In this document: positions 34,872-43,043 of the stretch, piece by piece
Numbering within the stretch: the stretch's first letter is position 1
How the letters are laid out: the number at the start of each line of letters is the position of its first letter
Source of the DNA: Clostridium sardiniense
GTDB taxonomy: Bacteria; Bacillota; Clostridia; Clostridiales; Clostridiaceae
Assembly (NCBI RefSeq): GCF_016907995.1
Contig: NZ_JAFBDA010000014.1
Location: 1 to 64,000, forward strand
Reading direction: 5' to 3'
Length of the DNA stretch: 64,000 nucleotides
The notes under the pieces: model-generated
Databases searched by the model: none
What the model was told of the DNA's origin: nothing
What the model saw: the letters and a program-made list of their open reading frames with translations, nothing else
Made by a program: the position numbers and the translations under genes

Positions 34872-36434
34872 TTAAACTAAATATTTGTTTACTATATTTC
34901 TAAATTCTTCTTTATTTTCTACATACCACTCATTGAATTTAGCATTATCTTTTTCAAGTACAGTATATAAATCATATATAAAATTAGGAATTTCTTCATC
35001 TAATATATCACCATATACTTCTCCAAGCTTTGCTTCTCCAATTGCAAACTTTCCACCTACATGAAGTTCAAAGCATTTTCTTGGTGTATCATTTACTCTC
35101 TTTGATTTCCCTGTAAATCCAAGTTCCCCAATCTCATGTACACCACATGAATTTGTACATCCTGATATATGCATTACAGGTAATAGGTCCTTCTCTACAT
35201 TTTCATTTGAAAGTTTATCTAAAATACTCTTTAATAATCCTTGACTATTAGCTAGCCCCATTTGGCATATTGGTACCCCAATACATGATACAGATTGCAT
35301 TACCTTTATTTCTCCACCATGACCTTGAGTTAACTCTATCATCTTTTCAGCTTCTTTACCATTAAGGTTTCTTATATACATGCCCTCTTCCATAGTAAAT
35401 CTGAAATCTACTGCTTCCATATCTTTTGTTGCATCAATAATACCTTTAAGATCTGACATATTTAATTTACCACCAAATGGATGGAAGTAAACACTATAAA
35501 GTCCATCTTGTTTTTGCTCTACTAGTCTTGAATGTTTTACATCGGATTTATATCCTTTTTTAGTAACTTCATATTCTTTAACATCTATTTTTAAATCTTT
35601 ATTTTCAAATTGCTCTGCTAAATGCTTCTTATAACATTTTACAAACTCTTCTTCTCCCATTCTTTCAACAATATATCTTATACGAGCTTTATTCTTATTC
35701 GAATAATCTCCTTCTGCCATAAATAAATCTACCATAGCTTGAACATGATATATTACATCTTCTGGTTTTATAAGTTCATCATATTCAACTGATAATCTTG
35801 GATTTCTTCCAAGTCCGCCACCTAGATAAACTTTAAACATATTTTCTCCATTTTCTTTTACTGCTAAGAATCCTAAATCTGTTGCTGTACAGTGTGGTGC
35901 ATCAGCTAAATTATTAGCCATTGCTATTTTTATTTTTCTAGGTAACTTATAAGTATATACTCTTTGCATAATATATTCATTTACAGCTTCTGCATATGGA
36001 GTCACATCAAAAGCTTCTCCTTTTTCTACACCTGAAAGAGGTGATATTGCAACATTTCTTGGGAAGTTCCCACCTGATCCTCTTGTGTATATCCCATAAT
36101 CCATTGCTTCTTCCATTAAGTCACATACATCATCTATTCCTAATCCATGTAATTGTATGGCCTCTCTTGTTGTTGGATGAATCCACTCTAAGTTATATCT
36201 ACTTGCCCACTCATATATCTTAGCAAGATCTTCTTTAGTTGCTCTTCCTGAAGGAGTTTTTAATCTTATCATGAACTCTTGTCCACCTCTATGTGCGTAA
36301 ACACCCATTCCCCCAGACATTCCTTTAAATTGTGCTACATTGATCTCTTTGTTTAAAAACTTATGTCCGTTTTCCCTAAACGTAATAATTTCTTCCTTTA
36401 ATATTTTATTTAATTCCTTATTTAAGTTATTCAT
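34872..36434 (-). CDS. Siroheme/4Fe-4S nitrite or sulfite reductase
   Basis: A 520-residue assimilatory-type reductase that passes six electrons from ferredoxin to nitrite or sulfite at a siroheme-[4Fe-4S] centre. The cluster cysteines are in order: C384 and C390 (SCIGVPIC), then C426 and C430 (SGCTNSCG). Two ferrite-like substrate domains precede them (GMGVYAHRGGQEFMIR and YTRGSGGNFPRNV). The start is ATG 36434, six bases after AGAGGTGA. No partner gene for electron transfer or for siroheme synthesis is adjacent, so substrate choice cannot be read from context. Confidence 0.9.
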   Translation of the reverse strand: MNNLNKELNKILKEEIITFRENGHKFLNKEINVAQFKGMSGGMGVYAHRGGQEFMIRLKTPSGRATKEDLAKIYEWASRYNLEWIHPTTREAIQLHGLGIDDVCDLMEEAMDYGIYTRGSGGNFPRNVAISPLSGVEKGEAFDVTPYAEAVNEYIMQRVYTYKLPRKIKIAMANNLADAPHCTATDLGFLAVKENGENMFKVYLGGGLGRNPRLSVEYDELIKPEDVIYHVQAMVDLFMAEGDYSNKNKARIRYIVERMGEEEFVKCYKKHLAEQFENKDLKIDVKEYEVTKKGYKSDVKHSRLVEQKQDGLYSVYFHPFGGKLNMSDLKGIIDATKDMEAVDFRFTMEEGMYIRNLNGKEAEKMIELTQGHGGEIKVMQSVSCIGVPICQMGLANSQGLLKSILDKLSNENVEKDLLPVMHISGCTNSCGVHEIGELGFTGKSKRVNDTPRKCFELHVGGKFAIGEAKLGEVYGDILDEEIPNFIYDLYTVLEKDNAKFNEWYVENKEEFRNIVNKYLV

Positions 36435-36502
36435 TAACAATCACCTCTTCTATCTATTTTATCCTTTGCAATGTACATCGTAAACGAAGATTTTATTATG
36501 AT

Positions 36503-36526
36503 AATCATAGGTAAATACCTATGATT
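36503..36526. repeat. Perfect 11-bp inverted repeat upstream of the siroheme reductase
   Basis: AATCATAGGTA and TACCTATGATT, separated by two bases, lie 69-92 bases before the reductase start and 12 bases after the stop of the ABC permease gene. It is either an operator for the reductase or a terminator for the permease. No U tract follows on the minus strand, so an operator is at least as likely. Confidence 0.6.
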
Positions 36527-36537
36527 TAAAAACTTTT

Positions 36538-37317
36538 TTAAATATTTTTTCTATCATTCATCTCTTTATATGCAAGAATTGTTAGTAATATAAAACATAT
36601 TGATGTAACTATAATACTAAATATAACCAATCCATAATATCCATAATTTATTATATCTATAGGTTTAATATTTTCAAAAGGAGAAAATATTTTTAAAATT
36701 TCTAATTTATATGAGAACCTTGAAACTACTCCTAAAATATATGTATAAACAACTACTACGAAAGAAATTATTATACTAATAACTTTATTATTAGATACTA
36801 ATGAGATGATAAACCCTATGCTCATAAAAAATATACCTATTATAAATACTCCTATTAGTAGATTTACTTCCTCTAATAATACATACTCTATTTTCCCATC
36901 TATAGGCGTAACAAGCACAATCATTATGAATGTTGCCATTCCTATCATCAGTGTATATGCTAAAAATTTTTCTATATTTCCTAATATCTTAGAAAATAAA
37001 TAATCATTAGTACTTGTATTATCTTCTTTTTTATCTAAAAATGCACACGCTCCAAGAGTCCCTCCATAAATACCTGCAATTATATAGATGTAATCAAACA
37101 TATATGCCATATAATTAACTATACTAGTATAATTAACTAACGGTCTCATTTCACTAAACTTATTTATATTAAGAATATCTGAATCTATAATTTTCTTTAT
37201 ATTGATTTCAATTAGCGGATATATTGATAAAAATAATATAATAATAATTGAAGTAAAGATACTAAACATAACTACAAACTTTATATCCTTGTTTATTTCT
37301 TCTCTTATAGCCTTCAT
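36538..37317 (-). CDS. ABC-2 type permease-like membrane protein (orphan)
   Basis: A 260-residue membrane protein with six hydrophobic segments, resembling the permease at 37502 (for example YIIAGIYGGTLGACAFL against YILMVSGIYGGILGVNSL). It is probably a duplicated, diverged transport subunit. It lies downstream of the ATPase-permease pair but behind a strong terminator, so it may be expressed only by readthrough or from its own promoter. The start is ATG 37317, nine bases after AGGAG. Substrate unknown. Confidence 0.75.
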   Translation of the reverse strand: MKAIREEINKDIKFVVMFSIFTSIIIILFLSIYPLIEINIKKIIDSDILNINKFSEMRPLVNYTSIVNYMAYMFDYIYIIAGIYGGTLGACAFLDKKEDNTSTNDYLFSKILGNIEKFLAYTLMIGMATFIMIVLVTPIDGKIEYVLLEEVNLLIGVFIIGIFFMSIGFIISLVSNNKVISIIISFVVVVYTYILGVVSRFSYKLEILKIFSPFENIKPIDIINYGYYGLVIFSIIVTSICFILLTILAYKEMNDRKNI

Positions 37318-37456
37318 ACCCATCATCTCCTATCCATCTAATCATATTCTCCATTTTTCTTTGTATTATACTATTAATTAATAGATAATATTTTAAATCT
37401 AAATAAATAATAAATGAATTAAAATTTATTGCTTCTATAAATAGCTTCTCATATAT

Positions 37457-37497
37457 AAAAGTGCAGACTCCCTAATATCTAGAGAGTCTGCACTTTT
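37457..37497 (-). terminator. Strong intrinsic terminator after the ABC permease
   Basis: AAAAGTGCAGACTC and GAGTCTGCACTTTT form a 14-bp perfect stem around a 13-base loop, five bases after the permease stop, with T residues after it on the minus strand. Confidence 0.92.
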
Positions 37498-37501
37498 AGT
37501 T

Positions 37502-38317
37502 TTAAATTTTAAAGTCTTTCCTTCTGTATATAATCACACTATATATGATACATATTAGTATAATACAAAGACTTCCTATAATATATGGAACATTTAGTCC
37601 ATCTTTTACTATTTCACCTGGAATAAAATTTTCATAAGGAGAAATTATTCTTAACCAGTTTACATTTTCTTTTATCTTAGAGATTACACCAATAAAATAT
37701 GTTGCGAAAAATACTCCAAGAGATAGTGCTATAGCACTCTTTGAGCTTTTTATTATAGTTGAAATTAAAAATCCTACGCTTAAAAATACTAATCCAACTA
37801 CAGTAAATCCTATACATATGTTTCTAGTATCTACTAATACCTTTAATAAGTCTGTTCCATCAGGTGCTAGAACCATCATAAGTATTATAGATACTATACT
37901 TATAATTATAGAAAATATTAAAAATATTAATAAATTTGATATTATCTTCATTCCTGCTATCTTTTCTCTTGATACTGGCTTTGAATAAAGAAATTCTATA
38001 GTCCCATCACTTTCTTCACTTATTAATGAATTAACACCAAGTATGCCACCATATATTCCTGATACCATCAATATATATTGAAATGAATAAGCAAAGTATT
38101 CTATTATATTAGAAAAATTAGGTGTATCTTTCATATTAAACATTTCAAGCATTGCCTTTGGAAGAGCATCTATTTCTGCATTTATTATATCCACCATCCC
38201 ACTGTCTTTAAAAGATGGATAAAGAGACATAAATAAAATTAATATAAGAGAGGTTACAATGCTCCATGTTAATAGCGATTTAATGCTTCTTTTTAATTCT
38301 ACTTTTATAATATTCAC
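37502..38317 (-). CDS. ABC-2 type transporter permease
   Basis: A 271-residue protein with six hydrophobic segments of the ABC-2/NatB type, including a conserved segment after the second helix (GIYGGILGVNSLISEESDGTIEFLYSKPVSREKI). It follows the ATPase gene by three bases, so the two form an exporter of unknown substrate (drug, antimicrobial peptide or sodium types are possible). No regulator gene is attached. Confidence 0.88.
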   Translation of the reverse strand: MNIIKVELKRSIKSLLTWSIVTSLILILFMSLYPSFKDSGMVDIINAEIDALPKAMLEMFNMKDTPNFSNIIEYFAYSFQYILMVSGIYGGILGVNSLISEESDGTIEFLYSKPVSREKIAGMKIISNLLIFLIFSIIISIVSIILMMVLAPDGTDLLKVLVDTRNICIGFTVVGLVFLSVGFLISTIIKSSKSAIALSLGVFFATYFIGVISKIKENVNWLRIISPYENFIPGEIVKDGLNVPYIIGSLCIILICIIYSVIIYRRKDFKI

Positions 38318-38320
38318 TAC

Positions 38321-39202
38321 TTACTCCTCCCCTTTATAGTAATTCATGAAAGTATCTACTAATTCTTCTTCGCCAATACTTATATCATCAATTTCATATG
38401 AAGCTAATAATTTTATCAATGTATTTATATCCCCACTATAAGAAAAAATAATTGAATTTTTTATCCTTTTTACTTTTTCTCCTCCAAGTATCCTAATATC
38501 TCTTTCTATATTTTCATTAGTTAATATCGTTACTTTTTTCTTACTAAAAGCCTTTATTGTGGACATATCTTTTATATCTACAATATTTCCATCTCTAATT
38601 ATTACCGCTCTATTACAATAGTTTTGAACCTCAGTAAGATTATGACTTGATAAAAATATTGTTGTACCTTTCTTTTTTTCTTCTAACAGAACTTCAAATA
38701 GAACATTCTGAACTAAAGGATCTAGCCCATTAGTTGGTTCATCTAAAATTATTAATTTAGGAGAGTTTATAAGAGCTTGTACTATAGCGACCTTCTTTTT
38801 GTTTCCAAGAGATAGTTCCCCCATTTTTTTATTTTCTTCTACCTCAAATCTTCTGCACAAATATTTTACCTTATCTTTATCAATATCATCGTAAAAACTT
38901 TCTGCATAATTTAATATATCCTTTACCTTCATGTCATCATAAAATCTAACTTCACTAGGTACATATCCAACTACTTCTTTAACCCTTTTAGATTCTTTTT
39001 CACAATCTAAGCCAAAAATTTTGCAGCTTCCACTAGTAGGATATATAAAATTTAGCATTGCTTTAATAGTTGTTGATTTACCTGCTCCATTTGGACCTAT
39101 AAATCCAACTATTTCACCTTTATCAACATCAAAATTTATATTTTCTATAGCTCTTTTTCCATTATAATTTTTAGTTAATGATGAAACTTGTATAGCTTTC
39201 AT
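38321..39202 (-). CDS. ABC transporter ATP-binding protein (export type)
   Basis: A 293-residue ATPase with Walker A GPNGAGKST at residues 36-44, signature LSLGNKKKV, and Walker B KLIILDEPTNGLDPLVQ. The C-terminal extension of about 70 residues is typical of ABC-2 exporters. The start is ATG 39202 (MKAIQVSS), after AGAGGAGAGAG; a longer open frame is not used. It heads a unit with the permease at 37502. Confidence 0.93.
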   Translation of the reverse strand: MKAIQVSSLTKNYNGKRAIENINFDVDKGEIVGFIGPNGAGKSTTIKAMLNFIYPTSGSCKIFGLDCEKESKRVKEVVGYVPSEVRFYDDMKVKDILNYAESFYDDIDKDKVKYLCRRFEVEENKKMGELSLGNKKKVAIVQALINSPKLIILDEPTNGLDPLVQNVLFEVLLEEKKKGTTIFLSSHNLTEVQNYCNRAVIIRDGNIVDIKDMSTIKAFSKKKVTILTNENIERDIRILGGEKVKRIKNSIIFSYSGDINTLIKLLASYEIDDISIGEEELVDTFMNYYKGEE

Positions 39203-39365
39203 AAATACTCTCTCCTCTATTAAATTATTAACAACTGGTATTAAACTATCCACAAAAACAATAAAATAATCCACTATAAGGCTATCATACTGTTGATATT
39301 CTTCTAATAATTTTAATTATACATATCCTTTAGATTATGTATTAACTACACTCTATAAATAATAT

Positions 39366-39399
39366 GGTCATTAAATAGATTTCCTACTATCTAATGACC
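39366..39399 (-). terminator. Weak intrinsic terminator after iadA
   Basis: GGTCATTA pairs with TAATGACC, with partial inner pairing, about 30 bases after the iadA stop. The tail on the minus strand (ATATTATTTATAG) is only moderately U-rich. Confidence 0.5.
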
Positions 39400-39429
39400 T
39401 ATCACATCTAATTATACAATATCTTCCTT

Positions 39430-40626
39430 TTAATCAAAAGACTCTTTTATTGCCTTTTCAAAAGTTCCAGTTGCTATAGGCTCACCTTTATCTACCATTA
39501 ACTTTCCCATAGCAATTACTTTATCAATTGCTAAATCTGACTCATTAACTATTACTATATCTGCATCTTTTTCAGGCTCTATTCTCCCCTTACTTGTTAA
39601 CTTAAGTGCATCAGAAACATTGGAGGTTATTACCTTTAAAGCTTTCTCAATATCTATTCCCTCAGTTAATATAGCCTTCTTTACTTCTCCGTAAAGACTC
39701 TCAACACTACATATCCCAAGGCCTTTTAACTTACCAGATTCATCAAAAATTGGCATACTTCCATTTCCATCTGATGTAAAAGTTATTTTCTCTATTGGTA
39801 ATCCCTTATCTAATAGATATTTTAATGCCTTAGATGCTATCATTTCTCCTTTTTCTAAATTATCTGGATCTGAACTAGTTGTTAAATCCATATATCCTCC
39901 TCTTTTTACCCACTCTACTCCTGCATCTAAAAGTTCTTTTGTTCTACTCATATGTGTGGGTATAACTTGAGTTGCCGGTATTTCAGATTCATCTAACATC
40001 TTAAATAAAAAATCCAATCTTCTAGCCCCACCACCTAGATGAACATTCACAACTCCTGATTTATTTGATAAAAGTCCACCAACTCTAGACTGAGCAACTA
40101 AATTTATAAATTCATCTAATCTTGGTTGTGAACTTCTATTATCCGAAAGTGCAATCTCTCCAACTCCAATTATTTCATCTACAAGCATTAGGTCTCCTTT
40201 AATACTATCAGTCATAGTTTTTACTGGAACTTCATAAGACCCTGAATAGCAGGTAGCTGTTATCCCTTCTTCCTTGAGTGCTTTCACCTTTGCAATTAAT
40301 GCTCTCATATTTCTGCATACTCCATCTGTTCCTATACATCCATTGACAGTTGTGATTCCTGCTCTTGTTATATTACTTAATTGCAGTTCTGGTGTCCTTG
40401 TCTTAAATCCACCTTCACCTCCGCCACCTATTAAATGAACGTGTGCATCAATAAATCCTGGAAAAGCATACTTTCCTTTTCCATCAATAACTTCAATGTT
40501 AATAAAATCTTCTGGAATTTTTATACTCTCATATATTCCTTCAATCTTGTCATTTACTATAACTATATCCTTTTCTCCTAGGTATTTTGGAGAATATATC
40601 TTTATGTTCTTAATAACTTTAATCAT
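39430..40626 (-). CDS. iadA: Isoaspartyl dipeptidase
   Basis: IadA is a metal-dependent amidohydrolase that cleaves beta-aspartyl dipeptides formed when aged proteins isomerise. The 398-residue product has the first metal ligands H62 and H64 in GFIDAHVHLIGGGGE, then GVGEIALSDNRSSQP, VNVHLGGGARRL and the aspartate in TFTSDGNGSMP, all characteristic of the IadA family. Length is normal. It is a single-gene unit between two terminators and helps the cell recover damaged peptides. Confidence 0.95.
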   Translation of the reverse strand: MIKVIKNIKIYSPKYLGEKDIVIVNDKIEGIYESIKIPEDFINIEVIDGKGKYAFPGFIDAHVHLIGGGGEGGFKTRTPELQLSNITRAGITTVNGCIGTDGVCRNMRALIAKVKALKEEGITATCYSGSYEVPVKTMTDSIKGDLMLVDEIIGVGEIALSDNRSSQPRLDEFINLVAQSRVGGLLSNKSGVVNVHLGGGARRLDFLFKMLDESEIPATQVIPTHMSRTKELLDAGVEWVKRGGYMDLTTSSDPDNLEKGEMIASKALKYLLDKGLPIEKITFTSDGNGSMPIFDESGKLKGLGICSVESLYGEVKKAILTEGIDIEKALKVITSNVSDALKLTSKGRIEPEKDADIVIVNESDLAIDKVIAMGKLMVDKGEPIATGTFEKAIKESFD

Positions 40627-40702
40627 CTAAAAACTCACTCCTAAAATTATGATACTTTTATTTTCCCCCAAATTAACTCAATATTATTTATATACCTAAA
40701 AT

Positions 40703-40741
40703 AAAAAAGATTGCATTCTAATTTAGAATGCAATCTTTTTT
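40703..40741. terminator. Strong terminator after the heme oxygenase gene
   Basis: AAAAAAGATTGCATTCTAA and its complement form a 19-bp perfect stem with a one-base centre, with A and T tracts on both sides. It lies after heme oxygenase on the minus strand. Confidence 0.92.
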
Positions 40742-40749
40742 AAATATAT

Positions 40750-41406
40750 TTATTTATTAAATTTTGATAATTCTAATTCATTTGAGATAGCTATATTGTA
40801 TACATAAGCATTAGAAACTTCATTAATAAACTTTTCTTCAAAGCTCTTTTTAATATCTAATAAATTTAGCTTTTCATGATAATCCATAATGAATGATTTC
40901 ATTCCTTCAGCATCATCTAATGCTTCATATTTATAGTAATTTAATGCTTCATCCTTCATACCACATGACTCTTTGAGAACATTGTATATAGTTCTTCCTC
41001 CAAAAAGATCTGCTAAAAATCTAGTATAAGCATGTGCTACTAATAATTCAGGCTCTCTTTCGCTTAACTCATTAAGTCTTTGAATATAAGCTTTTGTTGA
41101 TGCTAAAAGTTTCATTGAGCTAAGTCTACTACCAAATAAAACTCTCAAATCCTTATATATTGCCTCTGAACGATAAACTTCCATTGTTGTAAACTCTTTA
41201 ACTATACGATTTTTATCATGCTTTTGCAAATTAAATTCTAAGGTTTTATAAATTTCATATAAGTTAAATAGATACTCTGAATAACTTTCCACTGAAACAG
41301 CACCTTCCTTTAACTTCTTTAAAATCCCCGTATTCTCGGCCACATCATGTAACGCATCACTATTTTTTTTAATCTCCATCATTAAAGAATCCATATTAGA
41401 ACTCAT
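40750..41406 (-). CDS. hemO: Heme oxygenase (biliverdin-forming type)
   Basis: A 218-residue, all-helical heme oxygenase. The probable proximal ligand is H20 in DALHDVAENTG, and the distal helix glycine motif is YTRFLADLFGGRTIYNVL. It opens heme to release iron. In an anaerobe the oxygen use is unusual, but C. tetani and C. perfringens have comparable proteins, taken to free iron from host heme or to remove oxygen. A Fur-like box lies 177-191 bases upstream. Confidence 0.9.
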   Translation of the reverse strand: MSSNMDSLMMEIKKNSDALHDVAENTGILKKLKEGAVSVESYSEYLFNLYEIYKTLEFNLQKHDKNRIVKEFTTMEVYRSEAIYKDLRVLFGSRLSSMKLLASTKAYIQRLNELSEREPELLVAHAYTRFLADLFGGRTIYNVLKESCGMKDEALNYYKYEALDDAEGMKSFIMDYHEKLNLLDIKKSFEEKFINEVSNAYVYNIAISNELELSKFNK

Positions 41407-41582
41407 AAAAACACCTTCTTAAATATTTTATTCTAAAACTTTAACACGGTACAACCCTGTTTATGGCTAAATAATAGTCTTTTAGAAAAAAACATTCAAA
41501 CGCCTTATTTACTTAATTTTAGTTGCAGACACCCAAAAAAGGCCTTTATAAATAGTATTTAGTTATATTTCTCACATTCTCT

Positions 41583-41597
41583 CCATAATGATTATCT
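41583..41597 (-). promoter_or_regulatory. Fur-like box upstream of heme oxygenase
   Basis: The minus strand reads AGATAATCATTATGG. It matches 11 of the 14 specified bases of the 7-1-7 Fur consensus TGATAATNATTATCA, including an unbroken GATAATCATTAT. Fur control fits iron recovery from heme. The distance to the gene (about 180 bases) implies a long leader, in which an imperfect hairpin (41448-41464) is also visible. Confidence 0.55.
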
Positions 41598-41640
41598 ATT
41601 AATTATTCCTTTACACTATGTTTAATAAGATGTTTTTATG

Positions 41641-42171
41641 TTAAAAAACTCCATAGAATATAATTCCTAGTATTCCGGATATAATTATCGCTATTATAGG
41701 ATGAACTTTCTTAGATAGTAACAATGTTCCTATTATAAGTGTTATTATTACAGATTTAATATCAATATAGGCATCCTTTGCTAAATCAAAAAATGCTTGT
41801 ATTATCAAAGCTATTAGTACAGGCCTCATTCCAAGTAATGCACCTCTTAATACCTTTGATTCTTTAAATTTTTCCATGGCTTTTGATGCAATAGATACTA
41901 AAATAAAGGACATAGTTACCACCCCTAAAGTTGCTGCTATGCTCCCAAGTACTCCCGAAACTTTATATCCAACAAAAGTTGCTGAATTTATTGCTATAGG
42001 TCCAGGTGTCATCTGTGATATACCTATTATATCCATAAACACATTATTATTTATCCAATGATGATTCTCTATTATTTCCCTTTGGATAAAGGGTATCATT
42101 GCATATCCGCCACCAAAACTAAATGTTCCTATCTTTAAGAAAGTAAAGAATAATTGTATTAATATACTCAT
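41641..42171 (-). CDS. CHR (chromate-type) transporter half, second gene
   Basis: A 176-residue membrane protein of the CHR family, short (single-domain) type, with GTFSFGGGYAMIPFIQRE and GISQMTPGPIAINSATFVGYK. It works with the upstream paralogue as a pair, as known for short CHR proteins. Chromate is only the type substrate; the natural anion is unknown. Its ATG directly abuts the stop of the first gene. Confidence 0.9.
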   Translation of the reverse strand: MSILIQLFFTFLKIGTFSFGGGYAMIPFIQREIIENHHWINNNVFMDIIGISQMTPGPIAINSATFVGYKVSGVLGSIAATLGVVTMSFILVSIASKAMEKFKESKVLRGALLGMRPVLIALIIQAFFDLAKDAYIDIKSVIITLIIGTLLLSKKVHPIIAIIISGILGIIFYGVF

Positions 42172-42708
42172 CTACTCCACCTTCTTCCTTAAAAATACTG
42201 CTCCATATAAGGCTGCTACTACTATTACTATAATAGGATTTATTTTAAAAATTATTAATGCTATTAAGGCTATGACTAGAGTTACTCCATTTCTAATGTT
42301 CTTATCAACACCTTTTGCTAGACTTATAACACCAGTTAAAACTAGTATTGGTACAGCTGCTGATATTCCCTTAAATACAAGATTTACATAATAATTATCT
42401 CTAAATTGCATAAAGAATGCAGCAATTATAAGAATTATTAAAAATGATGGTAGTGCAACTCCAAGAAGTGCAATAATTCCACCCATTACACCTGCTATTT
42501 TATAGCCAATAAAAAGAGAACAATTTACGGCCATAGCACCAGGAAAGCTTTGGGATACTACAAGCATATCCATAAATTCTTCTTTAGTTACCCAACCTTG
42601 CTTATTTACAACTTCTTCTTCAATAATTGGAATCATGGCATAACCACCACCAAATGTAAATGCACCTATCTTAAAAAATGAAATAAACATCTTTAAAACT
42701 TTATCCAC
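42172..42708 (-). CDS. CHR (chromate-type) transporter half, first gene
   Basis: The paired CHR-family half, 178 residues, with GAFTFGGGYAMIPIIEEEVV and VVSQSFPGAMAVNCSLFIGYK. The start is GTG 42708, seven bases after GGAGG; the longer open frame upstream lacks a ribosome binding site. It is followed without a gap by the second half. Expression control is not visible. Confidence 0.9.
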   Translation of the reverse strand: MDKVLKMFISFFKIGAFTFGGGYAMIPIIEEEVVNKQGWVTKEEFMDMLVVSQSFPGAMAVNCSLFIGYKIAGVMGGIIALLGVALPSFLIILIIAAFFMQFRDNYYVNLVFKGISAAVPILVLTGVISLAKGVDKNIRNGVTLVIALIALIIFKINPIIVIVVAALYGAVFLRKKVE

Positions 42709-42762
42709 AATATTTCCTCCATCTTTACTTTTATATACACATATTTTATCACAAACCCACAT

Positions 42763-42982
42763 ATTTAATTTTAGAAATACTTTTCTATATTACTTTTTAA
42801 CGTATTGTTACTATATATCCCTATTAACTTTTTATAATCAGTAAACTTATTGAATACTCATAAATTAAATTTTATTTCATTTATAATCTATATTATATAA
42901 TTTAAATTCATTCATAATATTTTAAATACACTATCCATATACTTATCTATATCTTTCTTATACCTTAACAACATATAGAATC
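42763..42982. other. AT-rich intergenic region before the CHR pair
   Basis: About 220 bases without a gene. I see no convincing core promoter or riboswitch; sequence is low complexity. It should hold the promoter of the CHR pair, and the ptsI terminator adjoins it. Confidence 0.5.
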
Positions 42983-43010
42983 AAAAAAAGCGTGGACTTA
43001 AGTCCACGCT
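42983..43010 (-). terminator. Strong intrinsic terminator after ptsI
   Basis: AGCGTGGACTT and AAGTCCACGCT form a 22-base perfect palindrome, followed on the minus strand by seven U residues, about 33 bases after the ptsI stop. Confidence 0.92.
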
Positions 43011-43043
43011 GAGATTTTGGGTTTGTGTTATTTATAAAAAAAT

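Noticed and set aside
41641-42708. Chromate resistance as the function of the CHR pair
   Set aside because: The family name comes from chromate exporters, but no chromate-linked neighbour (chrB, reductase) is present; substrate is left open.
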